Program-made: the position numbers and the translations under genes
Assembly: GCA_050084985.1 (NCBI GenBank)
Contig: JBITNC010000001.1
Span: 159,154,001 to 159,218,000, forward strand
Length of the DNA stretch: 64,000 nt
Direction of reading: 5' to 3'
Source: Nageia nagi
Lineage: Eukaryota > Pinophyta
The notes under the pieces: model-generated
Seen by the model: only the letters and a program-made list of their open reading frames with translations
Told to the model about the DNA's origin: nothing
The model's database searches: none
Shown here: positions 1-11,557 of the stretch, piece by piece
Layout of the letters: every line of letters starts with the position of its first letter
Position numbering within the stretch: position 1 is the stretch's first letter

Positions 1-899
1 CCTACTTTTCTACAAAAATTAATACTACTTTTTTACAAATTGAAGCTCATATGGTCATTTTCATACAACAAAAAAAGGAGGAGCTATGGGATTTCTTGGT
101 ATGTTTTTGTATTTTTTTATGAATTTAACAAAAATTAAATCCCTAATTTGGAAATTGTTATCTCAAATCTAAAATTAATTTTGAAATATTTAGTTTTTTC
201 CTAAAATTAATTTTGCAATATTTAGTTTTTCTCCAAACCCTAGGTTTAATTTTGTAAACCCTAACTTTTTTCTAGATTCTAGGGTTTTCATGTTCCAAAG
301 ATTTAGGGTTTTTTGTTTTGTTCAATTTGTTGAGGTTTTTTGATGTATTTTTTCAATCTTCATATTAAAAATATCACATGCATGCAAAAATATTCTATCT
401 TTATTAAAAAAAATGTTAAATGTATGCTTTAGAAAGTAAAAATTCAAATTTAGTATACCTACCTTTGAATCTGGCTGTGGATTTAACAAATCTAACCTTG
501 GATATGATGGAAAATAGTCAGATTTTGTCCAAATCTAACCCTTATGCCCCCCTCTTCCATGATAAAACACTCTCTTCTCTATCCCTCTCATGATATTCAA
601 CTAAGAAAATGATTAGTGGGGCACGTGGGGTATGCCCCATTTATTTTTTATAATTGCATGGTCTACTTGACGCATCAATGCATCAAGAAATGCATCATTT
701 AGTCCTCATTAAAATTTAAAGAAAAAAGAAAAAAAACTAAAAAAATAACATTAAATAAATTTGAAATATTAAATAATTTTAAAAATATTTACTTTTAAAT
801 ATTAAATTAATTATTATATTAAATTCATAAATATTCACTTTTAAATATTAGATTGATTTGTAAAAAAATTAAATTATTAATACTATTAAATTAATAAAA
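1..899. other. AT-rich gene-free DNA
   Basis: No coding region, RNA gene or recognisable element was found. The stretch is AT-rich, with scattered AAACCCTA-like words at about 235-310 that resemble the degenerate telomere-type block further right. Confidence 0.5.
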
Positions 900-1670
900 T
901 GTAATTTTAATATTATGATATCATTAGTATTTGTTAATGTTAATGTACTTATGTTAATATGTACATCGATAATGCTAAGGTTATGAGTAAAGTCATGGTT
1001 TTTGGATTAGGATTTGATGTTATGAGTTTCAAATATGTTACATCATGTATATGTTAATGTTATGTGACACTTAATATTACATCAATGTGAATGCTATACA
1101 TCAATATCGGATTGTTAATGTGAATGTTAATGGTAATGGTATGTTAATGTTATATCAATGATAATGTTATGGTAATGTCAATGCTATAAGTTAATTTTAA
1201 TGTTAACATTATCAAGCTTGAAGCCTACATCAATTAGATAAGGGTTAGATTGTTGACGGTGGAGGCAGAGTTGTAATGACCACTTCCAATATACCATTAT
1301 GTGACTCATTGGCAAGTTATGGTAATGCCATATGTCAATTTTTAAGAGATGCAATTTGATGTTAATATTATGTTCATATTATTTTAATGTTATGTTATTG
1401 TTAATGTTATAACGATGCTATGCTAATATGGATAATATGATGTTAATGTTATGTTAATAGAGTTAATGTGATGTTAATGTCATGCTAATATAGTTAATGC
1501 AATGTTAATATTGTGTTATTATAGTTAATGTGATGTTATTGCTCATTCAATGTTAATGGCATGCTAATTTAGATAACTAGATGTTAATGTTATGTTAATA
1601 TAGTTAATATGATGCTAGTGTTAATGTTATGTTAATGTAAGTGCAATGTTAATATAGTTATTTTTTTTCT
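900..1670. repeat. Degenerate TTAATGTTATG low-complexity repeats
   Basis: The words TTAATG, ATGTTAATG and GTTATGTTAATATAGTTAATG recur throughout with no strict period. It reads as a decayed minisatellite with units of 6-18 bp. No open reading frame of note lies inside. A copy of a separate 103-bp direct repeat (1221-1323) interrupts it. Confidence 0.6.
1221..1323 (+). repeat. 103-bp direct repeat, copy 1
   Basis: This segment begins AAGCCTACATCAATTAG and ends near GGCAAGTTATG. It recurs at 2063-2165 with only a handful of substitutions. Both copies are in the same orientation, 842 bp apart. No TG..CA ends or primer site were seen, so a short LTR is not supported. Confidence 0.7.
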
Positions 1671-2062
1671 TGGATGCATATGAATGATGTCTTTAAAATG
1701 AACATCAATGAGTTGGAGGTGATGACCAACAATTGATTCTAATTTTCTTAAGTTTCCATCACCATAATTATTAATCCATAGAGCGAGCTACACTTGGATT
1801 TGATCACCAAGGTAGTCTTCCCTTAGGATAGGAGTCGTTACTTTCTACCTAACAACTATAGATAAGAGAGATGAGAGTTGCATGGGCGACACCAATGGAT
1901 TAGTCAGTCCATTGGCTATGTCATTGAGGGTTAATACTCTTGGCAAGCCATTAACTACTCATCCAATGATATTCCTAATGCCCCATTGCAAAATGGGGAC
2001 ACATTTAGTCACCATGTTAAGACTTAGCCCTAGGAAGCCTTTTTAGCCACCATATTGAGCCC

Positions 2063-2165
2063 AAAGCCTACATCGATTAGGAAAGGGTTAGATTGTTGAT
2101 GGTGGAGGCATAGTTGTAATGACCACTTCCAATATATCATTATGTGACTCGTTGGCAAGATATGA
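2063..2165 (+). repeat. 103-bp direct repeat, copy 2
   Basis: This is the second copy of the segment at 1221-1323; it starts AAGCCTACATCGATTAG. The sequence between the copies (about 1700-2060) is less repetitive than its surroundings and has no recognisable coding content. The pair may mark an old segmental duplication or a decayed element. Confidence 0.7.
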
Positions 2166-2419
2166 TAAACCCAGCTTATAGTTTTACTAGCCTAACTTAT
2201 TTTAACACTTGACTAGTATACATTATAAGAAAATTAAAACCTTTAACTATAATCTTCACATCTCTCACATTAATAAGATTTAATTAATTTGTGAAGTTAT
2301 AGAAAAGATAACCATATCGAATTGCATGATAAAGTAATTAGGCATATAGATTGTTTGATGTATACTTGTAAATTTGTAAAAAATATAAATATTATATTTT
2401 CTTAAGTAGACATATAGGT

Positions 2420-3430
2420 TGTTCAAATCTTAAATCCTAAACTGTTCATCATAAACCCTAAACACTAAGCCCTTCATCATAAAGCCTACATCATAAATCC
2501 TAAACCCTAAACCTTTAATTATAAACCCTAAACCCTGCACCATAAACCCTAAACCCTGCATCATAAACCTTAAATCCTAAACCTTACATCATAAAACCTA
2601 AGCTCTAAACCTTAAACATTAAACCCTTCATCATAAAGCCTGCATCACAAATCCTAAACTCTAAACCCTTCATCATAAAACCTGCATCACAAAACCCTTC
2701 ATTTTAAATCCTAAACCCTTCATCATAAAGCTTACATCATAAATCCTAAACCCTAAACCCTTCATCATAAACCCTAAACCCTTCATCGTAAACCCTAAAC
2801 CTTACATCATAAACCCTAAACCCTACATCATAAACCCTAAACCTTGCATCATAAAACCTAAACCCTAAACACTAAACCCTTCATCATAAATCCTACATCA
2901 CCAATCCTAAACCCTTCATCGTAAACCTTAAATCCTTCATCATAAAGCATGCATCATAAATCCTAAACCTTGAACCTTGCATCATAAACCCAAAACCTTG
3001 CATCATAAACCCTAAAATTGCATTGTAAACCCTAAACCCTATATCATAAACCCTAAACCCTACATCAAAAACCTTAAACCTTACATCATAAACCCTAAAC
3101 ATTAAACCCTACATCCTAAACCCTTCATCATAAGCCTTGCATCATAAACCCTTCATCATAAACCCTACATCTAAACCTTAAACCCTTCATTATAAACACT
3201 AAACCTTAACCATAAACCCTAAACTCTATATCATAAACCCTAAACCCTTCATCATAAACTCTACATCTTAAACCCTAAACCCTTCATCATAAACCATAAA
3301 CTCTAAACCTTAAACCTTGCATCATAAACCCTAAATCTTACATCTTAAAGCCTAAATCCTAAACCATGAACTCTTCATCATAAACCATGAACCATAAACC
3401 CTAAACGTTGCATCATAAACCCTAATTTTG
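2420..3430 (-). repeat. Degenerate interstitial telomere-like repeats
   Basis: Dozens of AAACCCT words (TTTAGGG on the minus strand, the plant telomere unit) alternate with CATCATAAA spacers, giving a compound unit of about 20 bp such as AAACCCTTCATCATA. Copies are mutated and irregular, so this is an old interstitial block, not a chromosome end. The one open frame here, on the minus strand, is only a translation of the repeat. Confidence 0.85.
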
Positions 3431-5935
3431 TACAACCTTAATTTTTCCAACCTAATTTTTTAAAACCTCAATTTTTTACAACCTTGATTTTGTACAACCC
3501 TAATTTTTACAACCTTGTTTTTTTTACAATCGTAATTTTTTACATATTTAATTTTTTAAAACCCTAATTTTTTACAACCTTAAACCCTAAACCCTATTTT
3601 TCTAAAACTTTGATTTTTTACAACCTTAATTTTTACAACCCTAATTATTTACAACCTTGATTTTTACAACCCTAATTTTTTACAACCTTAATTATTTACA
3701 ACCTTAATTATTTACAACCTTAATTTTGTACAACCCTAATTATTTACAACCTTAATTTTGTACACCCTTATTTTTACAACCTTATTTTTTTAAAACCCTA
3801 ATTTATTACAACCTTAATTTTTTACAACCCTGATTTTTTAAACTTTGATTTTTTACAAATTGAATTTTTTACAACCTTAAACTCTATTTTTTAAATACTT
3901 TAATTTTTTATAACCTTATTTTTTTACAACCCTAATTATTTATAACCCTAATTTTTGCAACCCTAATTTTGTTCAACTTTAATTTTTTACAACCTTAAAC
4001 CCTAATTTTTTAAAACTTTGATTTTTTACAATCCTAATTATTTACAACCTTGATTTTTATAACCCTAATTTTGTACAACCCTAATTTTTAGATCCTAATT
4101 TTTTAAAACCTTATTTTTTTAAAACTCTAATTTTTTACAACCCTAAACCCTAATTTTTTAAAACTCTAATTATTTACAACCTTGACTTTTTACAACCCTA
4201 TTTTTACCCTAATTATTTACAATCCTAATTTTTACAACCCTAATTTTGTACAACCCTAATTATTTACAACCCTAATTTTGTACAACCTTAATTTTTTACA
4301 ACCCTAATTTTTTACAACCTTAATTTTTTACAACCCTAATTTTTTATAACCCTAATTTATTTACGACTTTGATTTTTTAAAACTCTAATTTTTTACAACC
4401 TTAATTTATTTACAATTGTAATTTTTTACAACCCTAATTTTTTAAAACTTTAATTTTTTACAACCCTAAACCCTAATTTTATACAACCTTAAATATTTAC
4501 AACAATAATTTTTTACAACCTTAATTTTGTACAACCCTAATTTTTAAAACCCTAATTTTTTAAAACCTTAATTTTGTACAAGCCTAATTTTTTACAACCT
4601 TAATTTTTTTACAACCCTAAACCCTAATTTTTTACAACCTTGATTTTTACAACCCTAATTTTTTACAACCCTATTTTTTCCAACCCTAATTATTTACAAC
4701 CTTGATTTTTACAACACTAATTTTTTACAACCTTGATTTTTACAACCCTAATTTTGTACAACCCTAATTTTTGTAACCCTAATTTTTTAAAACTCTAATT
4801 TTTTACAACCTTGATTTTTTAAAACTCTAATTTTTTATAGCCCTAAACCTTAATTTTTAAAAACTCTAATTTTTTACAACTTTATTTTTTTAGAACCCTA
4901 ATTATTTATAACCCTAATTTTTACAACCCTAATTTTATACAACCCTAATTTTTTATAACCTTAATTATTTACAACCCTAATTTTTACAACCTTAATTTTT
5001 TACAACCCTAAACCTTATTTTTTTAAAACTCTAATTTTTTACAACCCTAATTTATACAACTCAATATTTTTACAACCTTAATTATTTACAACCTTGATTT
5101 TTACAACCTTAATTTTGTACAACCCTAATTTTTTAAAATCTTAATTTTTTGCAACCTTAATTTTTTACAACCCTAATTTTTTAAAACTCTAATTATTTAC
5201 AACTCTAATTTTTTACAACCCTATTTTTACCCTAATTATTTATAACCTTAATTTTTACAACCTTAATTTTGAACAACCTTGATTTTTTACAACCTTGATT
5301 ATTTACAACCCTAATTTACAACCTTAATTTTTTACAACCCTAAGTTTTTTACAACCTTAATTTTTTAAAACCTTATTTTTTACAATCCTAATTTTTTTAC
5401 AACTATAATTTTTTACAACCCTAATTTTTTAAAACTTTAATTTTTTACAACCTTAAACGTTAAACCCTAATTTTGTACAACCTTAATTATTTACAACCCT
5501 AATTTTTTACAACCTTAATTTTATACAACCCTAATTTTCTAAAACCCTAATTTTTACAACCCTAATTTTTTACAACCTTAATTTTTTACAACCCTAATGT
5601 TTTACAACCTTGATTTTTTACAACCCTAAACCTTAATTTTTAAAAACTCTAATTTTTTATAACCTTGATTTTTTACAACCTTGATTATTACAACCCTAAT
5701 TATTTACAACCCTCATTTTTATAACCCTAATTTTATACAACCCTAATTATTTACAACCCTAATTTTGTACAACTAATTTTTTACAACCATAATTTTTTAA
5801 AATCCTAATTTTTTACTACCTTGAATTTTTTACAATCTTAATGTTTTACAACCTTAATTTTTTAAACCTATGATTTTTTACAACCTTACATTCTAAACCC
5901 TAATTTTTTATAACCCTAATTTTTTCAACCGTAAT
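3424..5935. repeat. 16-17 bp ACAACCCTAATTTTTT tandem satellite-like array
   Basis: About 2.5 kb of a short unit, ACAACCCTAATTTTTT, with variants ACAACCTTAATTATTT and ACAACCCTAATTTTGT. On the minus strand each unit contains TTAGGGTTGT. It follows the telomere-like block directly, and AAACCCTAA words still occur inside it, which suggests it grew from degenerate telomere-like sequence with T-tract spacers. It ends at about 5935, where ordinary AT-rich DNA resumes. Confidence 0.85.
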
Positions 5936-5998
5936 TTCTAATTATATTGCTCAATGTTGAGGTAGGTTAGTAACATTGTTATCAACATCATCATTGGC

Positions 5999-6211
5999 TT
6001 GGTGATTAATATGTCGAGGGCTAGAAGGGCTGATGATGTCTCATCTAAAGATGATCCTATACCACCATTAATTCATGAGAGGAGGATAGATATTTCATCA
6101 TCAGATGATGAAGACCAGATGGCACCAAACATGCATCCTAGGAGAATAGACATATCTTCAAATGAAAATGAGGTATATATTATGAATGTATACTCAACTT
6201 TTATTAGATAA
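5999..6211 (+). CDS. Unknown short ORF with a duplicated RRIDISS motif
   Basis: A 70-codon open frame that starts just past the tandem array. I do not recognise it. It is charged and contains two copies of a motif, HERRIDISSSDDED and HPRRIDISSNENE, about 22 residues apart. A plausible splice donor (AATGAG then GTATAT) follows the second copy at about 6170, so it could be the first exon of a gene or of a transposon ORF; no later exon was identified. It may equally be chance. Confidence 0.2.
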   Translation: MVINMSRARRADDVSSKDDPIPPLIHERRIDISSSDDEDQMAPNMHPRRIDISSNENEVYIMNVYSTFIR

Positions 6212-7942
6212 GTAGAAATTTAAAATTAATTAAATTTTCACTTTTATGAAATTACATGCTTTTATTAATTCCTTAATATTATGGAAAATGTTACAAGATC
6301 ATCTTCAATCTTCATCTTTATAGGATGATGATCGTGATGTAATTAATTGGCATGCATTACTGTTTAATTTACTTTTCAATTTTTAATTAGTATGCATTAC
6401 AAAACATTCTATACCTAAAATACTAATAATAGGAAGATAAATTTAAAGAATTTGTCACTTATAAATGAGCATTTATAATGATTCATCATTTAGAAAGAGG
6501 CTCGTAATGCATATAATCCTTGCAAGTTCAAACTTGACTACACATTGCCATTGATAATAAGATTTCATATCATGTAATGCATGACAAATTAACATTATTT
6601 CATGTCATATACAAATAAATAAACTAGGTAATATAACTTCAATAGATATGTACTATAATAATAATTATTTCTAGTTTGGATGCTTGAAAGATAATTAACA
6701 AAAATTTTAGTTATAATTAAAATGAATGAAATATTTCCTTCAATAATGCACATGATTTTTCATGCATGATAAACACTAATCCTCTTGAAATCATGTCACA
6801 TTTAAGATAATAAAGAGGCACATATAATGAGGAAAAATGAAAAGATCCTATATGATCTAAGTTGCTAACTTATTCCAAAAAATAGAATCAATATCCATGC
6901 ATTATTGACCTTCTTCACTTATCACTTTATATGATACATTTAAATGGTTCTTGTTCCCTAACATCTTCAATCCCTCAATACATATTATGTTCACATCATA
7001 CAATTAACAAGTGGCTTTGGCCTTTGATGATAATTAAACCATTTTCTACTATCTAATGATCTTTAGTACGTAAGACTAAACAATACACATTTAAAGAATA
7101 TGTTGTTGTTTCATTATCACCAAATAATGAAATTTGAAATTATGCATATTGCAAGTGTTATAATTTATTAGATATCATGTATCAATTTCTATCACTATCA
7201 TGGATCTTGCTAAATAATTTTTGGGCCTTTTGTATTCTTCTATAGTTTGCATACCTAGCTATCAAGGCAATCACAAACATGATAGTTGATAAAAATCATT
7301 TTCAACTATTGCTTGATGATCTTTTGTTTGGTTTCTTTGTGACCATACAATGAATCTTTATATTACAATAAACTTTGTTCTCTATTTGTTTCTTCGTAAG
7401 GCATATCAAGGGCCAAGAATTGACCCAAGGGGAGGGTGGACAACGGGTTAGTTGGTATTGGATATCGATGGAAAACACATCAATTATTAGGATTTAGATT
7501 TATGTTGGATCCACATCTTTATTATTTTAAATGTGAGATACAAGTGTCCACCATGTACCCACCCTCATATGCATTACAAATAATACCATGGGGTGGTTGT
7601 TGTGTGAGAGAATTAAGTGATTGATATTCCATGCATATTATTTTAGACATCTGAATCAAGTTACAACAAATAAGAAACTAAGAGAGTAGAGGGTAAGATT
7701 GTAGGTCATTCACTTATCAATGAAGCTAAGAGACCATAAATGAAGGATGTATAAAGTATAAATATAATTACAAACATTACTAAGTACATATAAGAAATAA
7801 CTGAATATATTATCTAGGTAAAACTAGAACTTGAGATAGCAAAAATAATATGGGTTGGAAAGCCTAATGTTATACAGATGATAACAATAGGTAAAGAGCT
7901 TAGAGGATGCTTTAACCCCTAGGATAGGATATAACCATTGCT
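6212..7942. other. AT-rich DNA without recognisable genes
   Basis: Only short chance frames are present, such as 7436-7624. No LTR, terminal inverted repeat, tRNA or family motif was recognised. Confidence 0.5.
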
Positions 7943-8314
7943 ATGGAAACTATCAATAATATGTTAATCTTAGCACCTTTACCTTTAGACTATGACCCAA
8001 ACATACCTAGGTGGAAACTAGGAAAAGGAGGTCTGTATTCAGTAAAGTCTGGCTACCATGCCCTCCTAGAGGTAGATACAAATGAATTTCCTATCAAGAA
8101 ACTATGGCTAAAATGTGTTACTCCTAAGGTAACCCATTTCCTATAGCTAGTGTTTAGAAAATGAATCTCTATTATTGAAAACTTAAGGATGAGAGGATAA
8201 ATCCTTTTCAATAGATTCTCTATGTGTTACAAAGCAAAAGAATCAGTTGATCATTTGTGCTAATTCTTCCCTTTCACTCAAGAAGTCTGGAGTGGAATCC
8301 TAAGGGAGAAGTGT
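7943..8314 (+). pseudogene. LINE fragment, zf-RVT-like domain (5' part)
   Basis: A 67-codon frame, continued past a stop, matches the C-terminal zinc-binding region of plant non-LTR reverse transcriptases (the zf-RVT type). Visible landmarks are WKLGKGGLYSVKSGYHALL, then KKLWLKCVTPKVTHFL, and after a stop CYKAKESVDHLC and FTQEVWSGIL. In-frame stops after THFL and in later segments show it is dead. The fragment stops abruptly where Copia element A begins at 8315, and matching LINE sequence resumes beyond A. Confidence 0.7.
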
Positions 8315-8366
8315 GTTGGAATGTATAATGCATTATTGTAAGGTTTTGTAATGTTCTGCTTTGTAA

Positions 8367-8417
8367 ATTCACTAATACTTAAAGGTATCCATAAATACCT
8401 TTAGTATTTTAGTGAAT
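8367..8417. promoter_or_regulatory. Inverted repeat in U3 of A left LTR
   Basis: The arms ATTCACTAATACTTAAAGGT and its near-complement around a short centre (ATCCATAAAT) would form an imperfect hairpin of about 22 bp per arm. The same structure, with different sequence, is in all four LTRs of elements A and B. Confidence 0.65.
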
Positions 8418-8536
8418 ATGATAATGTAACTTGTCCTACACTCCATCTCATGAGCATGCCCCTTAGGTAAAAGGGAGTTGAATGTCATGCCTTTATACAT
8501 TGGTTAAAAGGGTGATCCAAAGAGGGATTTTTGGCC

Positions 8537-8544
8537 TATAAATA
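8537..8544 (+). promoter_or_regulatory. TATA box of element A left LTR
   Basis: TATAAATA within GGCCTATAAATAGAAG, the expected core promoter position in a plant Copia LTR. The right LTR has the same motif near 16340. Confidence 0.7.
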
Positions 8545-8815
8545 GAAGCCCCCCTCTTTGATATCACACACCAATTTGTGAAGAAAATTTATGCTCTTGG
8601 ATAGTGTTTAGGAGATGAAGTGGGGAGAATTGTAAGAGAGTTATCTTTGTGAATGAAGTAAGATATAGTTAATGGATGTAATCCTAGTTGGAGGAACCAC
8701 TTTATATCTTAAGTCACTTGTGAGATTGATTTTATGCGTTAGTATATTATTGATTGAGTGAGATTTCATATAATCTTAGGCATGTAGGAATTTAGTGTAA
8801 GTGTTAGTTCCTTCA

Positions 8816-8833
8816 ATTTGGTATTAGAACTAG
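8816..8833 (+). other. Element A primer-binding site
   Basis: ATTTGGTATTAGAACTAG directly follows the left LTR. It corresponds to the TGGTATCAGAGC site complementary to the 3' end of plant initiator-Met tRNA, with two changes. Confidence 0.8.
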
Positions 8834-11557
8834 TTTGAACGTTCCTCTTCAACTTTTTTGAAGCTCTTCTTCAACATCTTGGAAGCCTTAATTCATCATC
8901 TTACACTCCATTGTGAGGTAAAAAGTGATTCAAAGGTGTAACCTCCTTCTTCTTTTTATTTTAAATTACTAACATATTTTGTGTTAGTCTTTTTTTGGGG
9001 TAAAATTTGCTTAAAGTAGCATTATATTATGATGCAATTTTTATATACTAATATGTATTATTGTTTGTTGCAATTTTTAAAATTACCTATTGCTATAATT
9101 TTGCATATATTTAATTTGAATATTTTATTTTGTATATCAAAAGGTTATATATATATTTGATTTTTTTTTTAAATATAGATATATTTGAAGAAAAAAACTA
9201 TGAAAGGCAGGAGCTTTTATAGCATGAATCAAAGCTCTTCTATAGTATAAATCAAATCTTATAATATAATATTTTTTTAAAATGATTTCTATTGGAAATT
9301 ACAAGAAGGAGGTTGAACAACTACTAGCCAACCAAACCCCACCTTGCTCTCCATTACAGCCTTTGTTGCCCCTTGCTTTACTTAATGGTGGAAATGTGTT
9401 AATCATCTACACCATGCAACCTTGATCTCAACCCTTCTAGTCTGACACTTCTCTCAAAGGTCTTGAGTAAACATACATATTTTAGCATAGATAGAGAAAA
9501 CCCTTAAGGATGATAAAAGAGGAGAATTGATCTAGTTATTCTTTCTCACCTTGACCCTTTAACATCAACCCCTCGTAGCCTATTGAAAAGCCTTTGTGTT
9601 AAAATGGCCCTCACGGTCCCTTAGCTACCAACACTCATTGCCCGTGCTCGTATGGTGGAGAGTCCTTAGCCTCCTTGTAATGATTGCTACCCTCTTCACT
9701 CCTTACTTCAAACTCACCTCCCTCTCAAATTTTGTTTAGACCATGTTTCTCTTTGCCCACTATCTGAATGTGTCTTGTTACAAAGGCTCTCTTGCCTATT
9801 TCCATAACTTTCATGGCCCATTCTTTGGAGATCTTAGCTGCTCGACCCCCTTCTCTCCTTTTTTTGGTGTTAGTCATTGACTAGCATGGCCCTTTTTTAT
9901 TTACAAAAAAAAAAAACTCTATCTTTTTGAAGTTTAATCACATCATTATTTGGTGAATGTTCCAATTTTTTTATTAAATGAAAGTCCTTTTTTTGGAGTT
10001 TGTTCACATAGTTAATGTTTTTTGCCTTGGTTGTCAAACAAATCTATCCTCATTATGATGTGTTTGACTTAGAGCACTTAGGCAAATTTTTTGCATTAAT
10101 AGCTAAGTTAAATTATGTACTCTTCATTAATTTCTCATAGGTTTAATGATGAGTATTTTACTTCTTTAAATGGAGAAATTTATTATGAAGTGGACAATTT
10201 AAATGCTTACTCATCATGTTTTTTCTTTGAATAAAAGAAACATTTTTTTAAGCATTGTTTTTTTAAGCATTAATTCTTTATAGTTAAAAGAGAATTTTTT
10301 ATTTTTTTCTCTAAAGTTAAATTAAAAGTTGCTATGCTTAGAAGTAACAATTGCATAAAGTAAATTTTTTGTATTACTTAGGTTTTTTTTCCTAGTAAAA
10401 CTAGGCATTTTACTATAGGGATCATGTTGCCTTAAGCTCCATTTTATGTAAAAAAAGGGGGAAAATTTTTTAATTCTTTACTTAATTTTTTTTTTTAGAT
10501 TCTATATACAAAAAATGTATATCTATCACTTAGATTCTAAGTGTTTACTTTGATAAAATCCTTTATGCATATTACTTAGAATATTTTATGGAAATGATTT
10601 TTTAGAAATATTTATAGAAATGAAGTAATGATTTATGTTCATTACTTAGTATCTTTTCTGCAAACTACGCAAATGATGCATGATGCAAATGAATGGACTT
10701 GTACAAAATAAGGGATTATGTAAAGATGTTCTTTAGGGGTTAGTAAACAAAATCCGTTAGACTCTTAGGACTCAAATTTTTCTATGGATGATGTTTTATT
10801 TTACGCACTCTACTTCATGTTTTACATCTTTGCTTTATTTATTTATGCAAAAATAGCAAACATTAAATGAGCAATCCCCTAAAATGAGCACATCCATACA
10901 TACATCTCGCAACATGACTTATTTGGAAACCCATGAGGTGAGGATAAGGTAGGCTAGAGCATTCAGTTCGATGATCTAAATGGTGAAAAGTTTGTACTTC
11001 TTAATTGCCCTTAGGTCCTTTGTTAGTTTGGATATAACTCCAATAGGTAGATAGACATGTGTGTAGTGATACCACATGTTTGCATGTTCATTCAGGGATT
11101 ATCTTGATAACCTAGGAGGAAAACTTGAAACCTAATCAAGATTAATAATTTGATTAATCCAACATACATCACAACATTAGAAAATAGTAGGTACTCCTCC
11201 TTATGAGAGTATATTACTGCCCAAGGTGAACTAGTTGAGGATTGGTGGTACCTAGGCTCCATATTGTAAGCATCTAAGTGAAGGCCTAATTTTAGACAAG
11301 AAAATAAGCCTCAAATTTATCACTCTACATTTATGGTACTTGGTGATGTAAAAAATGTTGGATACATGGGATGTGTTATGATTGTAAATATTTGCACGTG
11401 GGAACTTTGTTTAAATCATGTATTTTTAAATTTAAAATGTATGATTAATTTACTTGAATAATTCTAAAACATGTATGATTGATTAAAACTAAACATGTAA
11501 TGTTATTTTATACCACATGCTTACAAAGGTTAACACTTTCATATTCTTATGTAGCAA
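8834..11557 (+). other. Element A leader, with possible intron and a C-rich insert
   Basis: About 2.7 kb of non-coding leader. A candidate donor (GAG then GTAAAA, 8918) and a candidate acceptor (TATGTAG, ending 11554, three bases before the gag ATG) would define a 2.6-kb leader intron; both are conserved in element B, where the acceptor lies inverted. Between about 9290 and 9916 the composition turns C- and pyrimidine-rich and ends in a run of twelve A, like a separate retroinserted fragment; I could not identify it. Sequence from about 9940 to 11600 is the counterpart of an inverted segment in B. Confidence 0.5.

Larger units (their letters stand above)
8315..8815 (+). repeat. Element A left LTR
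   Basis: A 501-bp LTR starting TGTTGGAATG and ending CCTTCA. A TATA box (TATAAATA) is at 8537-8544. A long imperfect inverted repeat lies near the 5' end at 8367-8417. It pairs with the right LTR at 16115-16616. Confidence 0.9.

Noticed and set aside
1221-2165. The 103-bp direct repeats as short LTRs of one element
   Set aside because: No TG..CA ends, primer site, purine tract or target duplication.
2893-3102. 69-codon minus-strand ORF rich in RVYD/FRVY
   Set aside because: It is a translation of the telomere-like tandem repeat.
2420-5935. CRISPR-like or true telomere array
   Set aside because: Units are degenerate without constant repeats and unique spacers, and DNA continues on both sides.
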